A stretch of DNA of 64,000 nucleotides from Archilochus colubris. Taxonomy: Eukaryota > Chordata > Aves > Apodiformes > Trochilidae. The notes under the pieces are model-generated. The model was not told the DNA's origin. It made no database searches and saw only the letters and a list, made by a program, of their open reading frames with translations. The stretch is from positions 103,927,054 through 103,991,053 of the forward strand of contig CM041083.1 of assembly GCA_023079485.1 (NCBI GenBank). Direction: 5' to 3'. Made by a program: the position numbers and the translations under genes. Position 1 is the stretch's first letter. Each line of letters starts with the position of its first letter. Positions 49,854-62,604 of the stretch are shown piece by piece.

Positions 49854-51764
49854 ATTCCAAGTATTTTTTTACCAGCATACCATTGATTTTTTAGAAAAAA
49901 CTGCACTGTATTTTTTAAATGTTCAATTCCAAGATAGACTTGATGTCAAACTGTGGTTGGGCACATAGTTGACCATGATCTTGCTGTGAATGCAGTAAAA
50001 AGCAGTAACATGAATTAGGAACATTCTGTCTGAAGTGTCTTTAAGAGTCAGATGAGGGTTAAATGGGGAGAAAAGCATTTGTATGTTTGTCATTCAGTGA
50101 CCAGTGATGGATCCAGAAAGGAGGGTACCTATGGATGATACAGTAGTGAATATTAGCAGAAAAAGGGTATCCTGGGCTCTAAAGTGCCCCCTAGCTATGT
50201 TTTTAAGAGTCTGAAGAAAAATAGAAAAATTAAGTGTAAAGAGCATGGGAAAGATACGATTAATTTTGTACACTGCTGAAATCCAAGGCATTATGTTGTA
50301 CTAATCTATGAGGAAATTTCCACTTGCTCAATTTTATTTTTTTTCCCGTTGATGTGATCATCCATCACAGTTTGTCTTGCTTTTTCTCTACATGTATTTT
50401 TCTGTGTGTTGGTAGGATGGAGTAGCATCTGCCAGAGGAGTTTCCTGTCTGTTTTGCTTTAGGTGCCACTGTAGAGGCAACCTTACTTTTCACCTCTCAG
50501 AATACGAGGTCCAAATATGTTAGTAAGAAGTACTAGCTTAATGTAATTCTAAAAAGTAATAAAACCTCAAACCTTCTGATTTCACTGTCTCTTTAGTGTA
50601 GTTAGTATAACAACAGCACAATGACTTATATTGGACTGCATGTTGTAATTGAGGAAAACATGAACAAAATATAGTTAAAAAATTTCTAGTACCAGAGATA
50701 ATTTACGTATCTTAAGGTTCTTTCCATATGTCCAGAATTAAATACTTATTTCTAAAATGTCATTTAAAATTTTATGCAGTTTTTTTGCAGAACTTTTTGT
50801 GGTCTGAATGTTGCCAGGGCTAGTCCTGTACCTGGCCAGCAACTAAAGTTGTGCAAGCTTTGGCAAAGTATTTTAGTCTACCTTAGTCCATATTTTGATG
50901 TCTCTGTGAAGGAAAACATAGGATACATTACATTATTTATTAAATATTTATTATAGAGAGGAAAAATTTAAATTATGTACATATAAAGTATAAAGTTATT
51001 TCCTTTTATATTGGAAGGATGACTTGCGAGAAATCTCATCCCATCTTTAACTTTTAACATGAAAGATAACAGATAAGTAAACCCACTTTTTTGAGGGCAG
51101 TTTTGTTTTTTTTTTTAACCTAGTTGGAAAACTAATGGTTAAGACAGACTTTTTTTCCATTAATAATTCTGTTTTTATTTTTTATATGAGTGGATAGAAC
51201 TACTGTACTCAAATGTTGGATTAGCCTGCAGATATGTAACTTATATTTGGAGCTGTTATGATGTTCTTAATTGACTGTAATTTTGCATAAGATACTCTGC
51301 AATTAGTTAATACCACAAACACTCATTAAAATAATTGGCAGAAAAGGATTGGACCTTCAGTATCTGAAAGAGTTATCTGCTGTAAGAAGTATCCTTTCTC
51401 TGCTCTGGAAGAGATGTTGCTAGAACAGTTATGGTTCTGTTTTATCACTAAAATTGCCTCTAATATTTCCAAAATTTCAACATGCATAGTGTATAAATGT
51501 TACAATAAAGAAAAAGAAAATGGACTTTTTTTTTTTTTCAGATACTGATTTACTTGTTGGTGTTTAAAATGAGCACTTATTTTAATTGAATTTAAAGTCC
51601 TGTTTGTGATAGGAATAACACCACTATATTTTAAAAAAAGAATAATTATGGAAAGGCTTGCTTTTATCTGTAACTTACTAGGCTGCATTACCATATTTAT
51701 TTTGCCACAGACAGTGTCTGTTGGTTATTCCAGAAATACTGTATAAAGTGGTGTTTCACAGTAG

Positions 51765-51812
51765 TATACTATTAGTATAGCAGAACAGTAGTACAGTACA
51801 GTAGTACTATTA
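51765..51812. repeat. AGTA/ACAGT short repeats
   Basis: AGTAGTATACTATTAGTATAG and GTAGTACAGTACAGTAGTAC share TAGTAC/TACTATTAG units in direct and inverted arrangement. Confidence 0.65.
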
Positions 51813-51899
51813 GCTATGTTTACAAAAACACGATTAATGTGTGAGGCATTGTAGAATTTTTTATGGCTGTAGTGGAAACCTGCCATAGAAAATTAAACC

Positions 51900-51992
51900 A
51901 TTAAAAAAAACCTCAACCAAACCAAACCAAACTAACCAAACCAACCAACCAAACTCAACAAACAAAACAAACCAAAACCAAAAACCCTAGAA
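51900..51992. repeat. (AACCA)n / A/C-rich tract
   Basis: CCAAACCAAACCAAACTAACCAAACCAACC..CAAACAAAACAAACC; no G for about 80 bases. Confidence 0.88.
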
Positions 51993-53377
51993 ATGGAAAA
52001 AGCTAACCATGCTTAGCTAAATTAAAGCCACCCAATCCAAATTAAAAGTGAAAAGTACGAATAAAATCTTAGAAAAAAAAAATGGAGAAAGTCAATTATT
52101 TTGGAATCAGAGAAAAGTTCAATGCATATGAAAGTGTTTATATGAAAATCTAACTGGCGTATTGTTGAAACCTTTTTTTCCCCCTATATATATAATAGCT
52201 CATTTAGATTTAGTATTTAGATTACTTTGTTGCAGAATGGTATTATTTCAGTTTGAGGTATTGCATGGCTGGAGTTACCTAAAGGGTAGAAAATCCTTTG
52301 GAGCCTTTGTTGGGTAATGAAGATGATAACATGGAAATGGGTTCATGCTGAAATGTATCTATTCTGTCACTGCAAATTATAAAGGATTGAGCTAGGGTCT
52401 ATCAGAATGTTCATTCTGAAATGTGTATATATGAACTGGAAGACTGATCATTCTCCCCCTGCCCCATCATTCTGAATACAAAATAGAATCAGCTTATTTG
52501 GCAGTGTTGTAATCCTTTCTCTTTTCTGTTTCTCATTTTCTCTGTTCAGTTTCCTTTGAAGGAAACAAAACTTTGCATACCAGATAAGATCATTAGAATA
52601 ACTGAAAAGATTATTTTCTGACTGGATATAAAGACAACAAGGACAATTATCAAATAGATTTACTACATCAGCGCTCAGTGACAAGGCTGATTATAACCTG
52701 TTTTTAGGTTTCAATTTCATGATTTGAATACCTTACCTAGGCAGTGATGTTACTGGCCATGCCAACTGGAAATATGCCCAAGTGAGGTATGCTGACTGAA
52801 ATGTGGCAAATCTATAAGGAATAAGGTGTTCTTTTGTTTTAGTCAGAACAAAGTAAGTATTGATTTGACTAACAACGTTCTTCTGATTTAACTGTTCTAA
52901 TAGTCACTGAATTTGTTGGAACAAACATAATGGGTGAGGGTTTGAAGTCTGGCAGTTTTGCAGGCCCCCATGAAGCCATAGGAGACTCTAATACATCATT
53001 TTAAGGCCAGGAGGTAAATTATCTTTTAAGAGGTATAGTACAGTATCTTGCTTTGTGACATTTTTAGAGAGAGTAGGGCTGTTGAGGTGGTTATTGGCTG
53101 CTTAGGTTTTAATTAATTCTCTTCCTTATTTGTTTACCATTAAGTCATATTCTAAAAGTGTGTAAGTACACAAGACACATGCACAGGAAGATACAAAAAG
53201 TTATTTTATATTCTCTTTTCAGCTGACTTACATTTTTCAAGAAGAACAGCAGTAATAAATAATAGTTTTTCTGGAAGAAAACATTTGTGTCAAATTGCCT
53301 GAGCAAATAAGGGAGTAGGTAGAAGCTCCTTGCTTTTTTTCTGTGCATTCCTGAGTTGAATGCAATTTCCACAGTGT

Positions 53378-53423
53378 ATTCTCAGACTGTGAATAAAAAT
53401 ATTCTCAGACTGTGAATAAAAAA
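53378..53423. repeat. 23-base tandem duplication
   Basis: ATTCTCAGACTGTGAATAAA plus AAT occurs twice in a row (53378-53400 and 53401-53423), differing only in the last base. Confidence 0.95.
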
Positions 53424-55732
53424 AAAATTTAAAACTGGACCAGATTGCAGAGGCAGTTAACTGTGGGCTTTGTAAAGATTGTGTTGCCTCTTCATGAATA
53501 AAAGCTACTATATAGCATAGTGTACGAGACTGCACAGTGTGTGAAGACTTGAAAGTATTAAAGCCTTTGGTCTGCACTTCATGCTTCGAGACTACTGAAG
53601 CCATAAACCCCTCATATAATGGCAAGAAGTAGAGTCCAGAAGCTGTTGATTGTCAATGGACATAAAGGTGTTAAGATGTCTTGCTTTTATTCTGTTCTAC
53701 AGCTCAAATTATAAAAGGTGAGAAGGGTGAAGGAAAAGATGAAGGGCAGATTTTGATGCACCTGATGGTAGCAGAAGATGCTCTTAATGGCACTTTCTTT
53801 CCATCTTCACAGAAACTGCAGACTGCACATGTCATAAATAGAAAAGAAATAATACCAGGTCAGAGTAGGGGAGACTGATACCTAGTGGTTGATACTCTAA
53901 TGTTCATTTCTGTTTACTTAACAAGTGGGGATGAGAACCTTCAAGAGAACCACATTGCTGTTTTTTCAATTAGACTATTAGTTTATAACAATAACTCATT
54001 CCACTGTTTCTGTTTAACTTTTCACCTTATTAGTTAGCATAACCATTTTTTATAGGTAGAAGCAAGTAAATAATAGAAGAACATGTGTGATATATCCCTT
54101 ATTTGGTAGTTTAAACATAACCAGTGACAATTGCCATATGATTATAGTCTCAAACAAAACTTTCTGCTTTAATTCTGTTACCAGTAGAAGTGGAATCAGT
54201 TTTGTAATAGTTATTTTTTATCAGTTTTATATAGCTATGTAGGAGCCTCAAAATAAAATGCATATTGTGTGCTAGTAACATCTATTTGAAAAATAAGGAT
54301 TCTTCCAGAGGGGGGGAAAAAAAAAAGTATTGAAAGACAAGAGTGATGAAAAGAGGCTATAATCTTTTTTCCCCCCCACTATGAATCACTGACAGTCAAT
54401 AAGCTCAAACGAAGCAAACCTCAGCATTACTGGTATTCACAAGTCCTCAGTGCCTTTTAAAAGTTAACATAATGTAAGCTAAATTACAGACCAATGTGCA
54501 TCAAATTGCTAAGAAGAATACTCTTGTAATCGGTAGCGTATTTGAAAAATATGGGCTAAAAGAAGGGTAGTTTTTCATAATAATTGCATTGTTCTTGTTC
54601 CTAGTATAGCAGTTTAGTTTATGGAAAAATATCCTCTGAACATTTTTAAGTATGTAGAGCTGAATACTGTTCTGGGAATTATTTGTGTAGTTGCAAATCT
54701 ACAGTTATTTGCATGATTCGGTAATATGAATAATGAAATGAGAATGAATCATAAATCCAGAAATGTTTCTATGCCTGAGTGGAAGAGGCTAGCAAAATGA
54801 ACAACAAAATATGAACCTTAAAAATAGCTACCTTTAGAATTTTCTGAGTTACACTAAAAACTAGTCATTAAAAATTTACCTTTTTATTTATAAATACTAG
54901 ATCATGATGAAATATTGTATTTTGTTTGCATAGCTTTCTTAGTCATAATGTTAAATAAGATTAAAAGATGAAGATAATTTTTTATGACCTCAATATTCTG
55001 TTAAACCTTAGAGATTTTTTGATAGTCATTTAGACTAAATATAAATCAGAGAACTAATGTTACTGACCACTGTAGATATTCACCCACACTCAGACGATTC
55101 ATTAAAATTCCTATTGGAATGGAATAAGTTACAAAATAAAAGAAAGAAAAAAATGCTATCATGTTATTTTTGTTAAGAATCTGACTCAATTTTTTTAGTT
55201 TCTCTCATAAAAATATTTAATGCAATTGTGTGAGGGTCCTAAAAAAGCCTAAATTAATTTATTTGAATGTCTTGAATTTCTATGTGTAGACTTTCACATC
55301 CTCTAAGTAAGACATTAGGTGAGATCTGCTGACTGACATCAATCAGCAAATAACTCTTCAATTTTTATGGGCCTTTTATTGATTACTTGCTTTCAGAATG
55401 GTCTGGATTGTAGATACTACAGAATTACAGATTCAAGGAGAGGCCAGCACCCACCTCCCTACAACATTTCTTCAGGTAGTTGTAGAGAGCAATAAGGTCT
55501 CCTCAGCCTCCTCCTCTCTAAACTAAACATTCCCAATTCCCTCAGCCTCTCCTCACAGGGTTTGTTCTCCAGACCCTTCACCAGCTCTTTTGCCCCTTCT
55601 CTGATCTCTCTCCAGCACCTCAGTGTCCTTCTTGTTGTGAGGGGCCCAGAACTGAACGCAGGACTCCAGGTGCAGCCTCACCAATGCTGAGTACAGAGGC
55701 ACCATCACTTCCCTTCTTCTGCTGGCCACACT

Positions 55733-55760
55733 TATTCCAGGCCAGGATAGGCCTGGAATA
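55733..55760. repeat. Perfect 11-base inverted repeat within CR1
   Basis: TATTCCAGGCC-AGGATA-GGCCTGGAATA. Confidence 0.92.
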
Positions 55761-55922
55761 CAGGCCAGGATGCTGCTGGCCTTGGCTACCTGGGCACACT
55801 ACCTGGGCTCAAATTCAGCTGGCTGTCAACCAGCACCCCGGGTCCTTTTCTGCCTGTCAGCTTTCCAGCCACTCTTCCCCAAGCCTGTAGCCTTGCATGA
55901 GGTTGTTGTAACCAAAGTTCAA

Positions 55923-55968
55923 GACCTTGGCCTTATTAGTCCTTCAGGACCTTGGCCTTATTAGTCCT
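55923..55968. repeat. 25-base tandem duplication within CR1
   Basis: GACCTTGGCCTTATTAGTCC plus TTCAG, followed by a second GACCTTGGCCTTATTAGTCC plus T. Confidence 0.92.
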
Positions 55969-56454
55969 CATATTATTGGCTTTGGGTCACTGATCCAGCC
56001 TGTCCAGGTCCCTCTGCAGTCCCATGGAAATTTCCAGCATCTCAATATGTGTTAAAAAGCAGTATTAACTCTAAGGAGAACTCCTTAACCACTTCTTTTA
56101 AATGTCCTTATTGCAAATCATCCAGGAATGTTATGTTGAAATAGCCACTACAGGCATCTTCCTGAACAGCAGTTACTTAGAAAATATATTACTGCTATTG
56201 ATATCATGGTTTAACTACACTGTGTAGTCAGGGTTTCCCCCCCATGATAATTTTATGAACACTTCCATATGATTAGTATTAGCTCTATGACAGTGAGTAA
56301 CCATTCCATATTTTTTTTAGGATTAATATAATTATTTTAAATTAAATTGCTCTGGTATGGCATAAAAGTGGATAAAATGTAATGGAACTGAATATAGTTT
56401 GTGTATGTACATATATAGAGATTTTTTTTTTTCTCTGTGGATGATTCTACATTT

Positions 56455-56925
56455 TTTTGGCTTAACCCTGGTAGGCAGCTAAGCCCTACCCAGCTACTTG
56501 CTCATTCCCCCCTAGAAGGATGAGAGAGAGAATTAGAAGACCAAAGGTGAGAAAACTTAGGGGCTGAGATAAAACCAGTTTAATATATAAATACAAATTA
56601 TTCATGCAGAATGAATTCACTATTTCCCATCAGCAAGCAAGTGTTTTGGCTACTTCCATAAAAGCCATTGATGTCTTATCATAGGGGATGTCCCTTTGGT
56701 CATTTGGGGCCAGCTGTCCCAGCATGCTCACTCAGTGCTTCTTGACCACCTCCAGCCCACTCTCAGGTGGCACAGACTGAGAAGCAGGAAAGGCCATGAG
56801 TGTGACCATGGCCCAGCAACAGCTAAAACACCCCTGTGCTATCAAGGCACAAATCACAAAACAAAGCACCGTATGTACCACTATGAGGAAAGTTAACTTC
56901 ATCTTAGCTACAACCAGCACACACA
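56455..56925 (-). mobile_element. Solo LTR of an avian endogenous retrovirus
   Basis: On the minus strand it opens TGTGTGCTGGTTGTAGC...GTTAACTTTCCTCATAGTGG and closes near GGGTTAAGCCAAAAA, in the order I recall for a common avian (probably ERVL-type) LTR. A variant polyadenylation hexamer ATTAAA (complement at 56579-56584) precedes the part corresponding to U5. No gag, pol or env lies on either side, so it is a solo LTR. The 3' end is eroded into a T-run and no target duplication is evident. Family assignment is from memory. Confidence 0.75.
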
Positions 56926-59218
56926 GTCATAACCAAAAAAATGTTAAAAGAAATTGTGAGCAATGTTTATATCTCTCCCTCCAAGAAAAAAAGATGTGTA
57001 ACTATTAGTGTGATTTAGTAAAATCTCATCACTGTGAGCTGTGCTTCATAGCTAACTGGTTTTAGCCTTCTTGATTGAACTCTTTGGCTCTTATGCTTCC
57101 ATAGTTATTCTTCAGAAGTTTTTCATTTATTTCCTGTTTGTTTTTCTTTTAATGTGGACACAGTTCAGTTTTTTTTAAGTATCCCTGCTTGACTGCAGCA
57201 GATGTCTGTTGTTCAACAGTTCAGGCATTCTGTGTCCAGAATGCATTTGTGAAAAACACAGGGGAGCAGAAAAAAATAAGGTAAACATAACAACATATGC
57301 AGTAACCATGTGTTGGGTACAATGTAGCAACTCTGAGTTCAGTAATATTTTTTTTTCTAAGCTGTGCTACTAATAAGTAGTTTCCAAACTACTTCATGTT
57401 TCATGGGATTGCCATTAGTTGCTGTACATGCCAATATTACTTGATACTGAATTCTTTATCCATGTGCATCTTTTGAAGGGGAAAAGATATGGTGAGGTTC
57501 TTTGCTGCCTGACAGGAGGTATGGTATGGGCACAGGGATGAACATGCAGAGTTTTAATCCTGCACAAGGTAATAGGGAGTGGTGGAAAATGGGAGATATG
57601 AAGGGTAAACTATTAAGGAAATTAAGAAATTTTACAGGGGGGAAAAATCCATATATTCTTACAGCTTGAGAGTGGTTGATTTGGATGTAGAAGATGTGGG
57701 ACTAACAATGGTACCACCCTTGTTTTTGTTTTAAAACTGATGATGTCAGCAATTCTGCTCTTGAAAAATACTGAGATCATTAGGTAAAAATGTTTACAGT
57801 GTGAAGACTATATTAGCATTTCAGATAAGATGCTGATAAACGTTTAGTGTACATTACTGCACAAGGCATAAAATATGCCTTACCTTTAGTCTAACATATT
57901 TAAATCCAGATTTTTTTTCTACTTAATTCCACAGAATCAAATTCTTGCATAAACACTGTGAATCTTGGCTGTATCTCCTCTTTGAGCCTCATTAATTTGG
58001 AGTCATGCATATTAATGTTCTATCTGAATGGTAGCATCTGAAGTGAAAAACAGCAAGGGAATGAAGAATTCTGTTAGAAGAGAAACAAATACTCATTCAT
58101 TGAACTTTTGTGTAGAGAACTTTTAATCTAAAGATGAGAACAGGAGTGAGACAGGTCTATAATGTTAAATGGAAACAGGTTTTATCTGATTTACTGATTC
58201 AAACTGAATACTCCAGTATTAAGGCAAAATTAATGATTTTTTTTGGTTGTAGTTCTACTTATAATGGCCAACATTAAAATATTTTTTATTTATTTTAATA
58301 AAATGGTATACTTGTATCCTCTGATTATTTTGGAGGCAAAAAAGGTAGAAAAAAGAACTGTTGTTTGAAAACAGAAGCCTCTAGAGAAGAAAAATGAGAT
58401 GTGGAGAATAATTCATCAGTGGAGCTAAGAGCTTCTAAACTATGTTCCTTAATGACTTTTTCTAGGGAAGAATCAGGAGGCTCTGCACTAGTTTGGTTAC
58501 CTCACTGGGTTGCTTTTTGTTGTTTTTTGTTTTGTTCATAATATGCAGATGAGATCTTTCATACTAATAGCTAAAATGACAAAATGTATGCTATAGATAA
58601 TCCTTTATATCTGTATAATTTGAGGATTGATCACCAGAGCGAAGTTATTACTTGGAATCTCTAAAAATGAAAAAAAAAATCACAAAAGTTAGAGAAGTCC
58701 CTGAGATTTTTGCAGCAGTCCTGTCTTTAACTAGCAGAAGAGTACAGCCAAACTAAACTGATGCTCTATTTATATGCATCTAAATAGATAATTAGATCTA
58801 GTGACAAAATAGTTTAACTAAACAGGAAGCACATAGGGTTTGTCTTAAGTTCAAAAGTGGTAGTGTCCTTGTTGGCTTAGCAAATGTGAAAACAATATTT
58901 AATTTATGATGGATCAGTTGGTAAGAACCTATAATAACATTCTGTTGCTTGTTGTGCAGGTAGTGGATTGCAGTTTGAAGATTTGACCTTTTTCAAAGAC
59001 TTGCAGTAAGATGTAGGAGCATATTCTATACACCTAAACCATTTTGCTCTCCACTCACAAGGATATAATCAAATTACTGTTTTCCTCATGGATTTAGAAT
59101 AATATACAATCAGAGTATTTTTATGTAACTAATCTTATTGTATCTTGACACTGCACAAGAGCAGCGCATAGACATAAAGACTGCGTAAGCAATGGAAGAA
59201 ATCGTGCCCTAGTTTTGG
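56926..59218. other. Intron 1, AT-rich, nothing recognised
   Basis: No gene, CR1 or diagnostic repeat is seen. Confidence 0.5.
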
Positions 59219-59290
59219 TCCTGCTCTGGCAGGGGTGTTGGACACCATGATCTTCAGAAGTCCCCTACTGCCCCTGACATTCTGCAAAAT
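59219..59290 (+). mobile_element. CR1 LINE 3'-end scrap
   Basis: TCCTGCTCTGGCAGGGGTGTTGGAC, then ATGATCTTCAGAAGTCCCCTACTGCCCCTGACATTCTG: only the final 3' UTR with a partial terminal repeat. Confidence 0.82.
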
Positions 59291-61467
59291 CTGGAAATTC
59301 TGTGTTGTGTCTTATAATGCTGAAATAGGGAGGAATAAAGTTCCTTCATCAAGTAATGTGATGCAGGCACTTTAATTTGAAGGACTTACTTCAGATCCCA
59401 TAAACCCCTTTACCTGCGACATCTTATGATAGCATATGCTGAGTGAGAGGGATGAATAAAATCTTTACTGATTTTTTTTTATTTTTATTTTTGTAACGAC
59501 CATTTTTTGTTCACTTTTAACAAATTCTAATGACTGCATGAAAAATTTTCCATTAAACTGAAAAGCAGATTGCACCCATCCCTGCCTTTTTTAAAATCTC
59601 CATATGTATGCAGATCAGAACTTAGGTCTGAATAGCAATATTCTCTTTATACTTCAGGATTCATCACTGATGTTAGTTGGAATATAAATATGTTTTACTA
59701 ACAATAAGTAGAATCATTTTTGTTTTGCATAAATAGTACACAACTTTAGGAAAACTTAAGCATGCAGAAGTTTCAGTCTGAATTCACAGGAGAATTCACA
59801 GGAAAATATCTAATTTTATTCTTGTTGGTAGATAAAAATTACGTAGAAGGATTAGAGAAAATCCATTATCAATAAAAAAATATTAGATATGCTGGTAAAA
59901 TGGATATCCATACATTCTCATAATAATGAGTGAACAAGAATAGAAACTTTAATTTCTGTATTATATAGTTTTTGTTGATCACAAAGAAAAAACTTCAGAT
60001 TTTTAGAGGTACTTCTCAAGATAAATGCTTCAACAATATTAGATCTACAGATTGTTAAATTGTGTGTTTAAACTGTTCTTCAAGAGGGGCAATTTTTAAA
60101 GTTTTTTTTAATGTTGGATCATTTCAAAAGAAAATAATTTTAAGAGTTAACAATGAATTATCACAGGGCAAATTAGTTTTAAATACGTAATGTTACCATG
60201 AAATGTGACTTGTGATTTCACTGTAAAATCTGGTAAGCTTAATTAGCAATCTTTTTATCTATATATAGAAAAGAGTTAATCAAAGTACACAGCTACTTAG
60301 AGAACTTACGTTATGAAAGGCTGTCATTAGCTAATTTTTGCTTTTTCCAATCTCCAAAGAAATAGCTTCTCACTAAGCTAAATCTACTGCTGCACTTGAG
60401 GAGACTTTGAGCTTTCAGTTACTCAGATAAACTGTGTTTCCAAGACACTGTCTTTCAGAGCATGTTTGGAAGATATTTTAGATTCCTGCATTCTGCAGAG
60501 AAACTGAGGATGGGGAAGCAGGCAAATGTTATAAAAAACGAATTTAAATAGATGAAAAATTTTAATGCTGTCAATTTTTAGATAGCTCTGAATGCTAAAC
60601 ATTCTATTGATAGGTATGAATAGCACCAAACACATTATTTATATGATAATGATGTTTAAGAATACTCCCACTGATTTTAATATGACTTCATCCCTATCAA
60701 GGTTCATTTAATGATTTAATTATATACTAACAGTACTCAAGTAGAAGCTGATCTTGTACCTTTTTGGGATTACTTTTCCTATAGATGTCATCTATAGATC
60801 CTTGAAGTCCTCCTGTAGGGGTATTTTTCAGTGAAACACAGGATGGATGAAGATTAGCAACCAACAATAACAAATAAGTATGTTTGTATAAATAATGCAG
60901 TAAGGTTGTGTTTATCTTAAAAGTTTTTTCACTTTCATGCCAGAAACCTGGACAGGAAGGGGTAGTACATTTTTTTCGTTTGTTTCTAATTATTCTTGAG
61001 TGCCTCTGCTTGTTGACTCCTGTAGGTCAGAGTATGGAAAAGCTGTTCCTAGAGTATTATATTACTTGGAGTATTACCAAGCATCCTATTATGCCACTTA
61101 TTGACTGTTTTCTTTTTTGTGTAACCAGATTCTCTTGTGACCTTCATTTTTTACTGCTTAGAGACATAAAAGAAGGACATGTTTGTTGTTTAAATGTGAA
61201 CATGGGAAGATTTTTAGGTTCTTTTGTTCTTTGTTGATTGTTTTTTCTGTTTGTTTTTTTTTTTTGGTCTTCAGCTAGCATATTACAGGCTTTGGTCTGT
61301 AAGCAGTATCTTGAAAACCGAAATCCTTTAAGCAGATCAATTAGCTGTAAGTGCTGAATTTTTATTTAGCTCAACACCTTTTCAAAGTCTCTTTCAAAGA
61401 CTAAGGATTTCAGAAAACAGACTTTGAGATTTCTGAAGATGAAAAGAAGCATATTATGGTATAAGAA
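59291..61467. other. Intron 1, AT-rich, nothing recognised
   Basis: No supported gene or repeat. Open frames at 60423-60635 and 60908-61237 lack recognisable domains. A T9 run lies at 61257-61265. Confidence 0.5.
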
Positions 61468-62360
61468 TGTGTTGGGTGTAGGTGGCAAATTTTTGATAGC
61501 ATAAGAGGGAGCCTAAGGCTTTTGTTAGCTGCACAGTTAAGTAACTGCAGGATGTGGCTGAGCCCATCAGCCAAGCTGGTGGTGCCTCAGTGAAAGTATA
61601 TTGAAGAAAGAATAAAAAGCTGCACAAGCAGCGGGGAGTGGGGAAAAGTGTGAGGAACAATCCTGCAAACAACAAGGTCAGAGAAGAAGCGAGGGGACAA
61701 AGTGTGCCAGGTGCTGCAGCAGGGACTCCAGCATAGCCCATGAAAGAGACCATGGTGCTGCACATATCTCACTGAGGCAAGGACTACTACAGTACAGGTA
61801 ATTCACACAGCAGGTCCTGGATGCAGGATCCCACTCTGGAGCAGTGGATATTCTGTGAGTGGAGCTCATGGAGTACCCATGCTGGAGTTGTTGATTTTCC
61901 TGACAGGATCTGTAGCCCATGGATGACCCATGCTGGATCAGTTTTGTCATGAAAGACTGCAGCCTGTAGGAATAACACACAGTGGAGCCAAGGATAATAT
62001 GTGAGGAAGAAGGTTCAGCAGAGAGAAGATGTTGTGGACTGATTGCAACCCATTTTGCATTCCCCTCTGTACAGCTTGGGGTGGGAGAGGAGTTCAGATA
62101 GTCATGAATGAAGGAGTCCAGTTGAGCCTGGGACAAAGGAGGAAAGGGAAAAGTGTTGACTTAATTTTTGTCTTTGTTTCTTACCCTCCAACTCTATCAA
62201 ATTAATGTTGCCCAAGTTCAGTCTGTTTTGCTCTTGATGGTAATTGATGAGTGACCTTGTTAAACCTACAAGCTTTTTCATCTTGTTTTGTTCCTCTGCC
62301 CTGTCGAAGAGGGGGAGTGAGAGGGGAGCTGAATGGGTGGCTGGTAGTCAGCCCAACACA
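61468..62360 (+). mobile_element. Solo LTR of a second avian endogenous retrovirus
   Basis: The ends form a perfect 9-base inverted repeat, TGTGTTGGG at 61468-61476 and CCCAACACA at 62352-62360, with the TG..CA boundaries expected of an LTR. The middle (about 61800-61960) carries degenerate 'CCCATGCTGGAGCAG'-like repeats, and the right part has CAAGTTCAGTCTGTTTTGCTCTTGATGGTAATTGATGAGTGACC. I recall both as hallmarks of a widespread long avian LTR family, probably ERVL-like. Length is 893 bases. The 5-base flanks (AAGAA, GAGGG) do not match as a target duplication, so the copy is old or rearranged. No viral genes flank it. Confidence 0.82.
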
Positions 62361-62384
62361 GAGGGACCATTCTAAGAAAACTAA

Positions 62385-62408
62385 TTTTTTTTATTTTTTT
62401 TTTTTTTT
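62385..62408. repeat. T-rich run between the LTR and a CR1 scrap
   Basis: TTTTTTTTATTTTTTTTTTTTTTT. Confidence 0.85.
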
Positions 62409-62432
62409 AAAGGTAAGGGTGTTTTAAAACCA

Positions 62433-62604
62433 AAACAGGGTGCCCACTGAGGCTGTAGTCTCCATCCTTGGAAATACTGAAACTCTTACTGAACATAGCC
62501 TGGAGCAGCCTGCTCTGTCTGATCCTGATCTGAGCAGGGCCTTGGACTCAGTGATCTCTGGGCTTGCCTTCCTGTGTCAGCTGCTTTCTGATGGTTCTGT
62601 GAAG
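62433..62604 (+). mobile_element. CR1 LINE 3'-end fragment
   Basis: AACAGGGTGCCCACTGAGGCTGTAGTCTCCATCCTTGGAAATACT, then GGAGCAGCCTGCTCTG and GGCCTTGGACTCAGTGATCTC, ending GATGGTTCTGTG. It is diverged. Confidence 0.82.

Larger units (their letters stand above)
48521..55434. other. Intron 1, AT-rich; low-complexity tracts and small duplications
   Basis: Includes the hairpin at 49479, G/T tract (49769-49853), poly-T (51525-51539), AGTA-type repeats (51765-51812), A/C tract (51900-51992) and a 23-base tandem duplication (53378-53423). No gene is seen. Confidence 0.55.
55435..56030 (-). mobile_element. CR1 LINE fragment with local duplications
   Basis: On the plus strand it is the complement of CR1 ORF2: AGGTAGTTGTAGAGAGCAATAAGGTCTCC, then CTCAGCCTCTCCTCACAGGG, then ACTCCAGGTGCAGCCTCACC, then CTGGCTGTCAACCAGCACCC. 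It lacks the 3' terminus. It contains a fold-back duplication (55733-55760) and a 25-base tandem duplication (55923-55968). Confidence 0.9.
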
